The notes below the pieces were generated by a model that made no database searches, had not been told where the DNA came from, and saw nothing but the letters and a program-made list of their open reading frames with translations. Positions 17,779 through 28,666 of a stretch of 64,000 bases of DNA are shown in pieces. The translations under genes were made by a program, and so were the position numbers. The DNA lies in assembly GCF_914271485.1 (NCBI RefSeq), contig NZ_CAJZAG010000007.1, positions 1 through 64,000 of the forward strand, read 5' to 3'. Each line of letters opens with the position of its first letter. Position 1 is the stretch's first letter. This stretch comes from Cupriavidus pampae. GTDB lineage: Bacteria > Pseudomonadota > Gammaproteobacteria > Burkholderiales > Burkholderiaceae.

Positions 17779-18453
17779 TTACAAATACTTGATCTCAAAG
17801 GTCACCAAACCGTCGAGATGGATGTCCTGAGTGAGGGGCGGCAAGTCCGTTGCCTTGCCGATGGCGAAGTCGAGTTGCCATTGCTGGGTGATGGTCTTGA
17901 ATGCGCCTGGCGCGGAGGCTGGGCCGCTCGACCAGCCGTGTCCGCGGGTGGCGGGTTGGCTCCAGTCCACTTGCTGGGTCTGATTCCATAAATTTCCGCC
18001 ATCGGTGGTGTAGAGCGTCGTCGCTACCTGCCCGTCGACCGTCGCGAGTGTCTGCGCGTTGCGCTGGATGGTGTATGCGCCAATATTCTTGCCATCTGCC
18101 TTGCCCGCGCCATACCAGACGTAATCCAACGGATAGATCGCGCTTCCTGCCGCGTCGTTGGCCGTTCCCTGGCGACCGTCGATCATGCTCAGTACGAGTT
18201 TGGTGGGCGCGTTGCAGTGGATGGTCATCGTGAACAGTTTCGACGCCATGCGAGTTGCGGAGGTTTGGCTGAGTGCCGGGGCATGGATGGTGCCGAAGTC
18301 GATAAGGGCGTTATCGGACAATGCTATCGAGCAGGCGGAGGGCTTGATGCTGCCCTTGATCGTCAGGTCGGCGTTGTCCGCGGCGAAGGCGGCGCTCAGG
18401 ATGGCGGCGAGGGGGAGTGTGGCGAGGGCGGTATTGCGGATAATGAGTTTCAT
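17779..18453 (-). CDS. DUF1120 family fimbria-like exported protein (copy B)
   Basis: 224 residues, the same length as copy A. The signal peptide (ALATLPLAAILSAAFA) is followed by NADLTIKGSIKPSACSIALS, NALIDFGTI, a second Cys (MTIHCNAPT) and a final strand LVTFEIKYL. It aligns with copy A over its whole length, including GKADGKNIGAYTI versus GNVGGKNIGAYVI, and is a diverged tandem paralog. No usher or chaperone gene is adjacent. Function unknown; regulation is probably shared with copy A through the motif at 18562. Confidence 0.85.
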   Translation of the reverse strand: MKLIIRNTALATLPLAAILSAAFAADNADLTIKGSIKPSACSIALSDNALIDFGTIHAPALSQTSATRMASKLFTMTIHCNAPTKLVLSMIDGRQGTANDAAGSAIYPLDYVWYGAGKADGKNIGAYTIQRNAQTLATVDGQVATTLYTTDGGNLWNQTQQVDWSQPATRGHGWSSGPASAPGAFKTITQQWQLDFAIGKATDLPPLTQDIHLDGLVTFEIKYL

Positions 18454-18561
18454 GTGATTCGGCGTGGCTTGTGATGTTCGAGTTGAGACGGCGCAAGTGT
18501 TTGCGCAGGCTCGTGATTTCGGAATCGCAAGAAGCCTTAAATCGGTGAAACGGTTGGCGAG

Positions 18562-18576
18562 TTCGTAGAACTACGA
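18562..18576 (-). promoter_or_regulatory. Palindromic TTCGTA motif upstream of DUF1120 copy B
   Basis: Contains the perfect inverted repeat TCGTAG-AA-CTACGA (18563-18576), 110 bp upstream of the start. It is followed on the top strand by GGCGGAGG, as is the related site at 54245 (TGCGGAGG). Confidence 0.45.
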
Positions 18577-18599
18577 GGCGGAGGAAAACAAGCGGGAGA

Positions 18600-18637
18600 A
18601 AAACAAAAAACCCGCGAAGCTTGCGCTAAGCGGGTTT
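18600..18637 (-). terminator. Rho-independent terminator of tRNA-Thr
   Basis: On the minus strand AAACCCGC/GCGGGTTT closes an imperfect hairpin that is followed by TTTTTTGTTTT. It lies about 40 bp downstream of the tRNA 3' end and on the same strand. Confidence 0.8.
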
Positions 18638-18678
18638 CTAAATGGCATCTGATGTGCCTGGTACTGCTGAATTCTTTA

Positions 18679-18754
18679 TGGTGCCGAAGAGAGGAATCGA
18701 ACCCCCGACCTTCTCATTACGAATGAGCTGCTCTACCGACTGAGCTACTTCGGC
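18679..18754 (-). tRNA. tRNA-Thr (CGU anticodon)
   Basis: A complete cloverleaf reads on the minus strand. The acceptor GCCGAAG pairs with CTTCGGC, the D-arm contains AGCTCAGTCGGTAGAGC, and the anticodon stem-loop is CTCATTCGTAATGAG with CGT as anticodon. The T-arm is GGGGGTTCGATTCCTCT, and CCA is encoded. The upstream promoter and downstream terminator are both visible. Confidence 0.95.
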
Positions 18755-19080
18755 CCACACCGATGGATTTGCGTCGCATCGGATAAGAGACCGCGATAAT
18801 AGCAGCGGCTTTGCGTTTTGTGAAGCCCCCGAGCCATTTTTTCTATGCCGCGGAGAACGCTCAATGGCCTGTCATCCCGCTGACACAGTCCTAGGACGTC
18901 ATACCTTTTCATGATCGCACGATCCCGTGTATATGGCGCCAACGCCGCGCGCCACATGTATGTCTGCAAGAGAAAACGTCTAGGGAATACACCGATGAGA
19001 ACCACATTGACCGGTTAGAGACGCAGGTTTAGATTGCTCACACGTTGTATGACGACAGATCAATAACACACGTAATAAAC
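18755..19080. other. Intergenic region between tRNA-Thr and the uronate operon
   Basis: Besides the tRNA promoter, this 326-bp region holds a perfect palindrome GTCCTAGGAC (18888-18897) and GTTGTATGACGAC (19044-19056). The latter resembles a GntR-type operator with one mismatch and lies just ahead of the uronate dehydrogenase start. No open frame with coding character is present. No Shine-Dalgarno of good quality precedes 19081. Confidence 0.4.
18796..18824 (-). promoter_or_regulatory. Promoter of tRNA-Thr
   Basis: On the minus strand TTCACA (18819-18824), a 17-bp spacer and TATTAT (18796-18801) lie about 40 bp upstream of the tRNA 5' end, a good sigma-70 match. Confidence 0.65.
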
Positions 19081-19917
19081 ATGTCTCTTGCATCGAAAGA
19101 CCCGCTCGACGGCGTCACCGCGCGTTGCCATCGCATTCTGATGACGGGCGCCGCGGGCAACCTCGGCAAGGTCCTGCGCGACCGGCTCAAGCGTTATGCC
19201 GATGTGGTCCGGCTCTCGGACATCGCGGACCTCGGCACCGCGCACGCGCAGGAAGAACTCGTGACGTGCAATCTTGCCGATCCGCAGGCCGTGCATGCAC
19301 TGGTCGAAGGTGTCGATGCGATCGTGCATCTCGGCGGAGTGTCGGTGGAGCGGCCGTTCGAGGAAATCCTGCCGGCCAATATTCAAGGCACGTACAACAT
19401 CTATGAAGCCGCGCGTCGCCATGGCGTGAAGCGCGTGGTGTTCGCCAGCTCGAACCACGTCATCGGGTTCTACAAGCAGGGCGATATGCTCGACTCGGAC
19501 ACCGTGCCGCGTCCCGATGGCTACTACGGCATCAGCAAGGCGTTCGGCGAGCAGATGGCGAGCTTCTATTTCGATCGCTACGGTATCGAGACCGTGAGCC
19601 TGCGCATCGGCTCGTCGTTCCCGGAAGCGAAGGATCGTCGCATGTTGATCACGTGGCTAGGTTATGACGACCTCGAGCAGCTGATCAAGCGCTCGATATT
19701 TGTGCCCGATGTGGGCAACCTTATCGTCTATGGGGCTTCGGCCAATCGCGATCGCTGGTGGGATAACGGCAAGGCTGAGCGTCTTGGTTTCAAGCCCGTC
19801 GAGAGCTCCGAGCAGTTCCGCGCCAAGGTCGAATCGGTGCCGCCGTTGCCTGCGGACGATCCCGCTGGCTGGTATCAGGGCGGGGCATTCGTCAAGGCTG
19901 GTCCGTTCGGAGACTGA
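19081..19917 (+). CDS. udh: Uronate dehydrogenase
   Basis: 278 residues from the ATG at 19081. A short-chain/extended-type Rossmann oxidoreductase: the NAD site is LMTGAAGNLGKVLRD, and the catalytic YxxxK is in YYGISKAFGEQM with the upstream Ser in FASSNHVIGFY. The sequence character (EGVDAIVHLGG, ANIQGTYNIYEAA, SLRIGSSFPEA) matches bacterial Udh, which oxidises D-glucuronate or D-galacturonate to the aldarolactone with NAD+. It is the first gene of a five-gene operon; the next start is 5 bp away. The lactonase and TRAP transporter downstream support the assignment strongly. Confidence 0.88.
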   Translation: MSLASKDPLDGVTARCHRILMTGAAGNLGKVLRDRLKRYADVVRLSDIADLGTAHAQEELVTCNLADPQAVHALVEGVDAIVHLGGVSVERPFEEILPANIQGTYNIYEAARRHGVKRVVFASSNHVIGFYKQGDMLDSDTVPRPDGYYGISKAFGEQMASFYFDRYGIETVSLRIGSSFPEAKDRRMLITWLGYDDLEQLIKRSIFVPDVGNLIVYGASANRDRWWDNGKAERLGFKPVESSEQFRAKVESVPPLPADDPAGWYQGGAFVKAGPFGD

Positions 19918-19922
19918 GCGCC

Positions 19923-20825
19923 ATGAACGCGGTGGCGGCCACGATGGGGATCGAACGGATCGGCAATATGCGTTGCGGCGTCGGCGAGAGCCCGGTGTGG
20001 CATGGCGGCGAACGCGCGCTGTACTGGACCGATATTCCGAATCGCACGCTGTGGCGGTGGGATCCGTCGAGCGGGCAGTCGAGCTCGTGGCAACTGCCCG
20101 AGATGGCAGGCTGCATGGCCATGGCGGCCGATGGTGGATGGCTGCTGGCGATGGAGAGCGGACTGTTTCGCTCGACGGCGTTCGTACCCGGCATGGTTGC
20201 GCCGTTGCTGAGGCGCGTGGCCAAGGTCACGCATGCGCGTGAAGGCATGCGTTTCAACGATGGGCGTTGCGATCGGCAGGGGCGGTTCTGGGCCGGCACG
20301 ATGGTGATGGACATGTCGCGGGCAGCCGACGATGGCCAGCTTTATCGCTATGACTTCAGCGATGGCGTGACACCAGTGCTGTCGTCGCTGATCACGCCCA
20401 ACGGTCTCGCGTTCAGTCCCGATGGCCGCACGATGTATCTGTCCGATTCCCATCCCACGCGGCAGCTTGTGTGGGCGTTCAACTACGACATCGACACGGG
20501 CACACCGTCGAACCAGCGCGTGTTTGTCGATATGACGGCGTTGCCGGGTCGGCCTGATGGCGCCGCCGTTGACGCTGAAGGCTGCTACTGGATCTGCGGC
20601 AACGATGCCGGGCAGATTCATCGCTTTACGCCGGCAGGCAAGCTCGATCGCAGCATCGCCGTGCCCGTCGCCAAGCCCGCCATGTGCGCGTTTGGCGGAG
20701 AGAAACTCGACACGCTGTATGTCACCTCGATTCGCACCAGCGATGCCGAGGACCCCATGTCCGGTGCTGTCTTTGCGTTGCAGCCGGGCGTGCAGGGCCT
20801 GCCGGAGCCCATGCTGAAAGACTGA
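19923..20825 (+). CDS. SMP-30/gluconolactonase family aldarolactonase
   Basis: 300 residues, a six-bladed propeller of the SMP-30/LRE family: GVGESPVWHGGERALYWTDI at the start with the metal-binding Glu, REGMRFNDGRCDRQGRFWAG with the conserved Asn-Asp, and ITPNGLAFSPDGRTMYLSDS with the second metal-site residues. It sits directly behind udh, so it most likely opens the galactaro- or glucaro-lactone made by Udh to the aldarate (the UxuL/GLI-like step). A gluconolactonase role is possible on family grounds alone. It is cytoplasmic, with no signal peptide. Confidence 0.85.
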   Translation: MNAVAATMGIERIGNMRCGVGESPVWHGGERALYWTDIPNRTLWRWDPSSGQSSSWQLPEMAGCMAMAADGGWLLAMESGLFRSTAFVPGMVAPLLRRVAKVTHAREGMRFNDGRCDRQGRFWAGTMVMDMSRAADDGQLYRYDFSDGVTPVLSSLITPNGLAFSPDGRTMYLSDSHPTRQLVWAFNYDIDTGTPSNQRVFVDMTALPGRPDGAAVDAEGCYWICGNDAGQIHRFTPAGKLDRSIAVPVAKPAMCAFGGEKLDTLYVTSIRTSDAEDPMSGAVFALQPGVQGLPEPMLKD

Positions 20826-20872
20826 TCCAAACCATCACCATCATCGCGTCATAACTAGAAACGGAGACACCG

Positions 20873-21871
20873 ATGCTTTTCAACCGCTCGTTCCAACGCG
20901 CGTGCGTCACGCTTGCCGCCGCCATGCTGCCGCTGCTGGCGGCGCCCGTCGCAACCGTCGCACACGCCGCCGACTTCCGCTCGGCCGATATCCACCCAGA
21001 AGACTATCCGACCGTGCTCGCGGTGCGCCATATGGGCGAATTGCTCAAGCAGCGCACCAACGGCCGGCTGTCGATCAAGGTGTACGCGCAGGGCTCGCTC
21101 GGCAGCGAGAAGGATGCAATCGAGCAGACCAAGATCGGCGCACTGCAACTGGTGCGCGTGAACGCCGCGGCGATGAACAACATCTGCGAAGCGACCATCG
21201 TGCCGACCATGCCGTTCCTGTTCCGCTCGACGGACCATATGCGTCATGTGCTCGATGGCCCGGTCGGTGACGACATCCTGAAGTCGTGCGAGAAAAACGG
21301 CTTTATCGGCCTGGCGTGGTACGACAGCGGCTCGCGCTCGCTGTACACCACCAAGCGTCCGATCCGCACGCTGGCCGATGCCAAGGGCATGAAGATTCGT
21401 GTGCAGCAGTCCGACCTATGGGTGTCGCTGATGGAAGCGATGCACGCCAATGCCACGCCGATGCCGTGGGGCGAGGTGTACACGGGCCTGAAGACGGGCC
21501 TCGTCGATGGCGCCGAGAACAACTGGCCCAGCTATGAAAGCTCGCGCCAGTTCGAGGTGGCCAAGTACTACTCGATGACCGAGCACTCGATGGCGCCCGA
21601 GATGCTGCTGTTCTCCAAGCTCGCGTGGGATCGCCTGCCGGCGGCGGATCAGCAGATCGTGCGTCAGGCCGCGAAGGACTCGGTGCCGTATATGCGCAAG
21701 CTGTGGGACGAGCGTGAGGAGAAGTCACGCAAGATCGTCGAGGCTGCGGGCGTGCAGATCATCCAGGTGGACAAGGCCTCGTTCCAGGCCGCGATGAAGC
21801 CGGTGTACGACCGCTTTATCACGAGCCCGCAGATGAAGGACTACGTGCGCCGCGCGCAGGAAACGAAGTAA
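20873..21871 (+). CDS. TRAP transporter substrate-binding protein (DctP type)
   Basis: 332 residues with a signal peptide ([23 protein letters not shown]). DctP features: [14 protein letters not shown], the [19 protein letters not shown] segment, [17 protein letters not shown] with the substrate-carboxylate Arg, and the [14 protein letters not shown] signature. It captures an organic acid in the periplasm for the DctQM permease. Given the operon, the ligand is probably glucuronate, galacturonate or their aldarates. A good GGAG ribosome-binding site precedes the ATG. Confidence 0.92.
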   Translation: MLFNRSFQRACVTLAAAMLPLLAAPVATVAHAADFRSADIHPEDYPTVLAVRHMGELLKQRTNGRLSIKVYAQGSLGSEKDAIEQTKIGALQLVRVNAAAMNNICEATIVPTMPFLFRSTDHMRHVLDGPVGDDILKSCEKNGFIGLAWYDSGSRSLYTTKRPIRTLADAKGMKIRVQQSDLWVSLMEAMHANATPMPWGEVYTGLKTGLVDGAENNWPSYESSRQFEVAKYYSMTEHSMAPEMLLFSKLAWDRLPAADQQIVRQAAKDSVPYMRKLWDEREEKSRKIVEAAGVQIIQVDKASFQAAMKPVYDRFITSPQMKDYVRRAQETK

Positions 21872-21892
21872 CGGCGGGCAGGGGAGACCATG

Positions 21893-22483
21893 ATGTCGTC
21901 ATCGTCCACCCCGGCCAGCGCGGAGGTATCCAATGAGGTATCCAATGAGGTATCTCCCGCGCTGCCGGAAGAGAAACTAAACGCGGCACCGAACCTTTAC
22001 ACGCGCTTCTGCGCCACGCTCGCGCGTGCCTGCATGGCGCTTGGCATCACCGGCCTCGTGCTACTGGTCATCGCGGTGCTGGTGCAGGTGTTCGGCCGCT
22101 ACGTGCTCAACGACACGCCCACGTGGGCGGAAACCATCGCGATGCTGCTCGTGCTGTACGTGACGATGCTCGGCACCGCGGTGGGCGTGCGCGACGCGGG
22201 CCATATCGGGCTCGAATCGCTGCTGGTGCTTGCGCCCGAGCGCATCCGCATCAAGATCGAGCTGCTGATTCACGTGCTGGTCGGCACCTTCGGCGCGGTG
22301 ATGGCGTGGAACTGCGCGCTGCTGGCGCTTTCCGTCGCTGACTACAAGCTGCCGACGCTCGGTATCTCGGAGGGTTGGCGCTATCTGCCGCCCGTGATCG
22401 CGGGCACGCTGATCGTGCTGTTTTCGATCGAACACCTCATCGCGGTGGTCAAGGGGACCGAAGTGGAGCCCGCATGGCACTGA
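21893..22483 (+). CDS. TRAP transporter small permease (DctQ type)
   Basis: About 196 residues. ATG codons at 21890 and 21893 are adjacent and either may be used; GGGGAG precedes both. A ~40-residue cytoplasmic N-terminus contains the repeated tetrapeptide EVSN from a 12-bp tandem repeat (21923-21954). Four hydrophobic helices follow, with the DctQ pattern VFGRYVLNDTPTWAETIAMLL and GVRDAGHIGLESLL. It partners with the large permease, whose start overlaps the end of this gene by 10 bp. Confidence 0.9.
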   Translation: MSSSSTPASAEVSNEVSNEVSPALPEEKLNAAPNLYTRFCATLARACMALGITGLVLLVIAVLVQVFGRYVLNDTPTWAETIAMLLVLYVTMLGTAVGVRDAGHIGLESLLVLAPERIRIKIELLIHVLVGTFGAVMAWNCALLALSVADYKLPTLGISEGWRYLPPVIAGTLIVLFSIEHLIAVVKGTEVEPAWH

Positions 22484-23757
22484 TCATTCTTTCCGTCTGC
22501 TTCTTCGGGCTGCTGATTCTCGGCGTGCCGGTGGCGTTTGCGATCGGACTCTCAGCAGTGGCGACGATCCTCTACGAGGGGCTGCCACTCGCGGTGGTGT
22601 TTCAGCAGATGACGTCGGGCATGAACGCGTTCTCGTTCCTGGCGATTCCGTTCTTTATCTTCGCGGGTGAGTTGATGCTGTACGGCGGTATCGCCGATCG
22701 CATCGTCGGCTTTGCCAAATCGCTGGCCGGCCATGTGCGCGGTGGGCTAGGCATGTCGAACGTGGTCGCGTGCACGCTGTTCGGCGGCGTCAGCGGCTCG
22801 CCCGTGGCCGACGTATCGGCGATGGGCGCGGTGATGATCCCGATGATGAAGCGCGAGGGCTATCACGCGGACTACGCGGTCAACGTGACCACGCACGCGG
22901 CGCTCGTGGGCGCGCTGATGCCGACCAGCCACAACATGATCATCTACACGCTGGCTGCGGGCGGCAAGGTGTCGATTGCCGCGCTGATTCTGGCGGGCGT
23001 GGTACCGGCGCTGATCCTGACGCTGTGCAACCTCGCGGCCGCGTACTTCGTGGCGCGTAGCCGTGGCTATCCGGCCGGCACGTTCCCGGGCTGGAAGATG
23101 GTCGGCCACTCGCTCGCGGCCGCGCTGCCGGGCCTGTTCGTGGTGGTGCTGATTCTGGTGGGTATTCTGTCGGGCGTGTTCACGGCGACCGAGTCCGCCG
23201 CAGTGGCGGTGCTCTACGCGCTGACGCTGACGGTGGTGGTGTATCGCTCGCTGACCAGGGAGCAGTTTATTCGCGCGGCGGCCAAGGCGGTGAAGACGAC
23301 GGGTGTGGTGCTGCTGCTGATCGGCATCTCGGGCACGTTCGGCTATCTGATCAGCCTGTATGGCGTGGCCGAACTCACAGGCCAGTTCCTCAGTTCGCTG
23401 TCGACCAGCCCGTGGATGATCTTCCTGATGGTCAACGTGCTGCTGTTCGTGCTCGGCACATTCCTCGACATGGCCGCGACGATCCTGATCTGCACGCCGA
23501 TCTTCCTGCCGATCTGCCAGCACTACGGCATGGGACCGGTGCAGTTCGGCATGTTGATGCTGATCAATTGCGCGCTGGGGTTGAATACGCCACCGGTGGG
23601 GACCACGCAGTTTGTGGGATGCGCGATCGGGGGCGTGTCGGTAGGGCAGGTCATGAAGACCATCTGGCCGTTCTACGGCGCCTTGCTGGCCGCGTTGCTG
23701 ATGGTGACCTACGTGCCGGCGTTTTCGATGTGGCTGCCGGATCTGCTGCTCAAATAA
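22474..23757 (+). CDS. TRAP transporter large permease (DctM type)
   Basis: 427 residues, about twelve hydrophobic segments. DctM signatures: LGVPVAFAIGLSAV, FLAIPFFIFAGELM, GGLGMSNVVACTLFGGVSGSPV in the first half and LINCALGLNTPPVGTTQFV in the second. It is the sodium-coupled transport subunit in the inner membrane. It overlaps dctQ by 10 bp, which implies translational coupling, and a terminator follows 17 bp after the stop, closing the operon. Confidence 0.93.
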   Translation: MALIILSVCFFGLLILGVPVAFAIGLSAVATILYEGLPLAVVFQQMTSGMNAFSFLAIPFFIFAGELMLYGGIADRIVGFAKSLAGHVRGGLGMSNVVACTLFGGVSGSPVADVSAMGAVMIPMMKREGYHADYAVNVTTHAALVGALMPTSHNMIIYTLAAGGKVSIAALILAGVVPALILTLCNLAAAYFVARSRGYPAGTFPGWKMVGHSLAAALPGLFVVVLILVGILSGVFTATESAAVAVLYALTLTVVVYRSLTREQFIRAAAKAVKTTGVVLLLIGISGTFGYLISLYGVAELTGQFLSSLSTSPWMIFLMVNVLLFVLGTFLDMAATILICTPIFLPICQHYGMGPVQFGMLMLINCALGLNTPPVGTTQFVGCAIGGVSVGQVMKTIWPFYGALLAALLMVTYVPAFSMWLPDLLLK

Positions 23758-23773
23758 CGCTGGGCGGAAAGAC

Positions 23774-23812
23774 AACGCCCCGCTTCGCGCTGCCGCGAGC
23801 GGGGCGTTTGTT
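23774..23812 (+). terminator. Terminator of the uronate operon
   Basis: AACGCCCCGC/GCGGGGCGTT stem (23774-23783 and 23799-23808) with a GC-rich loop, then TGTT. It lies between the convergent TRAP permease and fbp genes and may work in both directions. Confidence 0.75.
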
Positions 23813-23826
23813 ATGGCGCCAACCGG

Positions 23827-24843
<1,017 letters not shown>

Positions 24844-24920
24844 GGTGGGGTTCTCCTTGGATCGGCGCCATTCTACCGTGGCGCCGCTTCCGGCTAGGCT
24901 AAGTTCGATCGAGGGCGGCC

Positions 24921-27629
24921 TCAGGCCGACAGCGATTTACCCACGATTTCGCGCACATCGCGCGACAGCGTCGAGGATGCCGCCACGCGTTCCAGCGCCG
25001 CGCGCATGCGGTCGCGCAGCGGCAGCGCGTACTTCTGCCAGCGGTCCATCACACGCGCCAGCCGCGCTGCCACCTGCGGATTGATCGCATCGAGCGCCAG
25101 CACCTGGTCGGCCCAGAATTCGTAGCCGGAACCGTCCTCGGCGTGGAATTGCGCGGGGTTGCCCGAGCAGAAGCTGAAGATCAGCGAACGCGCGCGGTTC
25201 GGGTTGCGCAGCGTGAACGCGGGATGGTCCATCAGATGGCGCACCACCTCGATCGTGCGCTTGCCCGCGCGCGGGCCCACCTCGCCGCGTTGCATGCCCT
25301 GCAGCGAGAACCACTTGTCGATGACGAGCGGATCGTTCTCGAAACGCTGGTAGAAGTCGGTCAGCGCATGTTCACGCCCCGGCGCGAAGCTATTGACCAG
25401 TGCCGCCAGCGCGGCATAGCGGTCGGTCATATTGTCGGCCTGCTGGTAGTGGCGATCCGCCAGTGCCTGCATGTCGGCTTCGCCGGTGTCGGCCAGATAA
25501 GCGAGTGCGAGGTTACGCAATGCGCGGCGGGCCGCGGCCTCCGCGTCGGGCGAGTACGGGCCCGGCGTCGCGTTGGACTCGTACGCGGCCAGCCACTCGG
25601 CCTTGAGCGCGCGGGCCAGGCCTTCGCGCAGGAACAGCCGTGCGCGATGGATCGCGGCCGGGTCGGCCACGCCCATGCGTTCGGCCAGATAGCCCTCGGC
25701 CGGCAGCATCAGTGCCTGCTCGCGGAAGGCGGGGTTCAGCGTGCTGTCGGTCAGTACCACGCGGAATGCGTCGACGAGCGCCTTGCTGAGTTTCAGTTCG
25801 CGGCCGGCCTGGGCTTCGCCCACGAGTTCCAGCAGCACGCGCGTGGCCAGACGCTGGCCCGCTTCCCAGCGGTTGAACGGGTCGCTGTCGTGTTCGAGCA
25901 GGAACGTCAGTTCGGCGTCGGCGTATTCATAGTCAACGATCACCGGGGCCGAGAAATTGCGCAGCAGCGACGGCGTTGGAGCATCACCGGGGTGCAGTCC
26001 AACCGGTAGCCCAACAAAGCGGAAGGTCTGCTCGGCCTGCGTGAAGTCGAGCACGCGCGTGGTATCGCCAGCGGCCGCTTCGCTTTCGAGTTGCAGCGGC
26101 AGGTCTTCGCCGTCCTTGCCGATCAGGCCGATGGCGAACGGGATATGGAACGGTTGTTTGGCGGGCGTGCCGTCGCGGGTCTCGATGCCCACCTTCGGGC
26201 AACGCTGCGCGAGCGTGACATCGAGCGTACCGGCGGCGGCGTTCCACGCGGTGCGCACGGTGACCACCGGCGTGCCGGCCTGGCTGTACCATAGGCCGAA
26301 CTGCGTAAGGTCGCGGCCGTTGGCCTCGGCCATCGCGCGGCGGAAGTCGTCGCAGGTCACGGCCTGGCCGTCATGGCGCTGGAAATACAGGTCCATGCCC
26401 TTGCGGAAGCCATCGCGGCCGAGCAGCGTCTGATACATGCGCACGACCTCGGCGCCTTTCTCGTAGACCGTGACCGTGTAGAAGTTGTTGATCTCCTCGT
26501 AGCTGTCCGGGCGCACCGGATGCGCCATCGGACCCGCGTCCTCGGGGAACTGCACCTGACGCAGCACGCGCACGTCCTCGATGCGCTTGACCGCGCGGCC
26601 GGACTCGGAGCCCATCATGTCGGCCGAGAATTCCTGATCGCGGAACACGGTCAGGCCTTCCTTCAGCGACAGCTGAAACCAGTCGCGGCATGTGACGCGG
26701 TTGCCGGTCCAGTTGTGGAAGTACTCGTGGCCGACCACCGACTCGATGTTGGCGAAGTCGACGTCGGTCGCGGTCTGCGCGTTGGCCAGCACGTACTTGG
26801 TGTTGAAGATGTTCAGGCCCTTGTTCTCCATCGCGCCCATGTTGAAGTCGCCCACGGCGACGATCATGAAGCGGTCGAGGTCGAGTTCCAGCCCGAAGCG
26901 GCGCTCATCCCAATGGATCGAGTTGATCAGCGAGTCCATCGCATGGCGTGTCTTGCCGATGTCCTGCGCTTCCACCCACACCTGCAGCAGCTTCTCCTTG
27001 CCGGAGGCGGACTGGATGCGTTCCTCGATGCATTCGAGTTTGCCGGCCACGAGTGCGAAGAGATAAGACGGCTTGCGGAACGGATCTTCCCAGACCGCCT
27101 CGTGGCGGCCATCGGGCAAGCCGCGCTCGCTCAGCAGGTTGCCGTTGGAGAGCAGGACCGGATACGCGGTGCGGTCCGCGCGCAGCGTGACGCGGTAGGT
27201 CGTCATCACGTCGGGGCGGTCGAGGAAGTACGTAATGCGGCGGAAGCCTTCGGCCTCGCACTGCGTGAAGAAATTGCCGTTGGACACGTACAGGCCGGAC
27301 AGCGTGGTGTTGGCGGCCGGGTTGCAGGCGGTGGTGATCTCGAGCGTGCCTTGCGCGGGCAGGCCGGTCAGCGTCAGCGTGCCGGTGGCGGTGCTCACGC
27401 CGGCAAACGGCTGGCCATCGAGGCGCACGCCGATCAGTTCGAGTTCCTCGCCGACCATCACCAGCGCGGCATCGGCGGCGGCGCCAGGTGCGCGCTGGAA
27501 GCCCAGCGTGCTCGTGACGACCGTGCGCTGCGGGTCGAGTTCGAGCACCAGATCGACATGATCGATCACGAACGCGGGCGGAGTATAGTCCTTGCGATAG
27601 ACGGTAACGGGCGTATCGGTGCGGAGCAT
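24921..27629 (-). CDS. pepN: Aminopeptidase N
   Basis: 902 residues from the Met at 27629, close to the ~870-900 of bacterial PepN; an upstream extension is unlikely. M1 family zinc peptidase: the exopeptidase motif GAMEN is at 265-269, the zinc site HEYFH at 301-305 with the third ligand Glu in SLKEGLT (~E324), and KGAEVVRMY carries the transition-state Tyr region. The C-terminal superhelical DUF3458-type domains fill residues ~450-902. It removes N-terminal amino acids from peptides in the cytoplasm. No signal peptide. Confidence 0.95.
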   Translation of the reverse strand: MLRTDTPVTVYRKDYTPPAFVIDHVDLVLELDPQRTVVTSTLGFQRAPGAAADAALVMVGEELELIGVRLDGQPFAGVSTATGTLTLTGLPAQGTLEITTACNPAANTTLSGLYVSNGNFFTQCEAEGFRRITYFLDRPDVMTTYRVTLRADRTAYPVLLSNGNLLSERGLPDGRHEAVWEDPFRKPSYLFALVAGKLECIEERIQSASGKEKLLQVWVEAQDIGKTRHAMDSLINSIHWDERRFGLELDLDRFMIVAVGDFNMGAMENKGLNIFNTKYVLANAQTATDVDFANIESVVGHEYFHNWTGNRVTCRDWFQLSLKEGLTVFRDQEFSADMMGSESGRAVKRIEDVRVLRQVQFPEDAGPMAHPVRPDSYEEINNFYTVTVYEKGAEVVRMYQTLLGRDGFRKGMDLYFQRHDGQAVTCDDFRRAMAEANGRDLTQFGLWYSQAGTPVVTVRTAWNAAAGTLDVTLAQRCPKVGIETRDGTPAKQPFHIPFAIGLIGKDGEDLPLQLESEAAAGDTTRVLDFTQAEQTFRFVGLPVGLHPGDAPTPSLLRNFSAPVIVDYEYADAELTFLLEHDSDPFNRWEAGQRLATRVLLELVGEAQAGRELKLSKALVDAFRVVLTDSTLNPAFREQALMLPAEGYLAERMGVADPAAIHRARLFLREGLARALKAEWLAAYESNATPGPYSPDAEAAARRALRNLALAYLADTGEADMQALADRHYQQADNMTDRYAALAALVNSFAPGREHALTDFYQRFENDPLVIDKWFSLQGMQRGEVGPRAGKRTIEVVRHLMDHPAFTLRNPNRARSLIFSFCSGNPAQFHAEDGSGYEFWADQVLALDAINPQVAARLARVMDRWQKYALPLRDRMRAALERVAASSTLSRDVREIVGKSLSA

Positions 27630-27813
27630 GGGGAAATCCTGTGTTCGGGAAATCGTTGGGGTGTACCGAGTGGGGCGACGGCGGGCATGGTGCAGCGCCG
27701 AAGCCCTCATTGTAGCCAACGGGGTGGAACGAGGTCGGCCAGGGAACGCGGCATCACGCGACGGGTCTCACTGGCGTGGCGGGATACTAAAAAGAAGGCG
27801 GGAAGGATCGAAC

Positions 27814-28503
27814 ATGCGGCAAGACATTTCCAATCGGCAGGCGGGACGAACGCGCTGGACCCTCGCGCTCGCGCTTTTGGCGGCGCTATGGCTCTCGGGC
27901 TGCGCCAGCACGATCACCACCGAGGTCACGGCGTTCCGCCAGCCCGAATGGCAGAACGACGCGCCGCGCACCTACGCGTTCGAACACACGCCGCAGCAGG
28001 ACGCGCAGCTCGAGCGTGCCACGTACGAGCAATGGCTCGCGGCCGCGCTCGGCGGCGTGGGATTCGAACAATCCCCGGCGGCTCAGGCAAGGTATCTGGT
28101 TACCATGGACTATGACGCGGTGCCGGGCATGGTGCGCGTGGCGGAAACCGTCTATCCCGACCCGTGGTACGGCCCATGGGGACCGTACTGGGGACCTTAT
28201 GGCGGTTATGGCTACGGCGGCTGGTATCGACCCTACGGCCCGTGGGGTTGGGGCGGCCCGGGCTACTGGCCGCCGCAGACGATCGTGCGCGATGTACCGG
28301 TGACCTTCGCGAGCCTGCGCGTGTTCTTCAAGGATGCGAAGTCGGGCAAGCGCGTCTATCAGGTGACCGCGCGCAATACCACCGAGGGTGGCAGCCTCGC
28401 GGGCGTGATGCCGTACATGATCCGTAGCGCGTTCGCCGATTTCCCAGCCGAGAGTGGCCGGCCGCGTCGCGTGACCTTAGAGGTGGAAAAGGCCAAACCG
28501 TAA
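27814..28503 (+). CDS. DUF4136-type lipoprotein
   Basis: 229 residues from the ATG at 27814, preceded by GGAAGGA. The signal ends in a lipobox, LWLSGC, so the mature protein is lipid-anchored at Cys. The body fits DUF4136 outer-membrane-associated lipoproteins: TYAFEHTP near the start, FEQSPAAQARYLVTMDY, and the C-terminal part ASLRVFFKDAKSGKRVYQV. The centre (about residues 115-150) is an aromatic Gly/Pro/Tyr/Trp-rich run typical of this group. It is divergent from pepN. Function unknown; an envelope structural role is likely. Confidence 0.8.
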   Translation: MRQDISNRQAGRTRWTLALALLAALWLSGCASTITTEVTAFRQPEWQNDAPRTYAFEHTPQQDAQLERATYEQWLAAALGGVGFEQSPAAQARYLVTMDYDAVPGMVRVAETVYPDPWYGPWGPYWGPYGGYGYGGWYRPYGPWGWGGPGYWPPQTIVRDVPVTFASLRVFFKDAKSGKRVYQVTARNTTEGGSLAGVMPYMIRSAFADFPAESGRPRRVTLEVEKAKP

Positions 28504-28666
28504 GGCAGGTAGTACCGAAACTGAAGAGAAAGTTGGTACACCGCGCATGCGCGCTGGGCTAGAATGGCTGCTCGAATTTTCCGGCCAATGCCGCCGGAGC
28601 CTGTCACGCATCCGCGGGCGCGGACCGGACGGACCCCGGGGCATGGCCTCTTCCCGGACGAGCAGA

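Noticed and set aside
16876..18453. Chaperone-usher fimbrial operon
   Set aside because: Only subunit-like DUF1120 proteins are present; no usher or periplasmic chaperone gene lies in the flanks.
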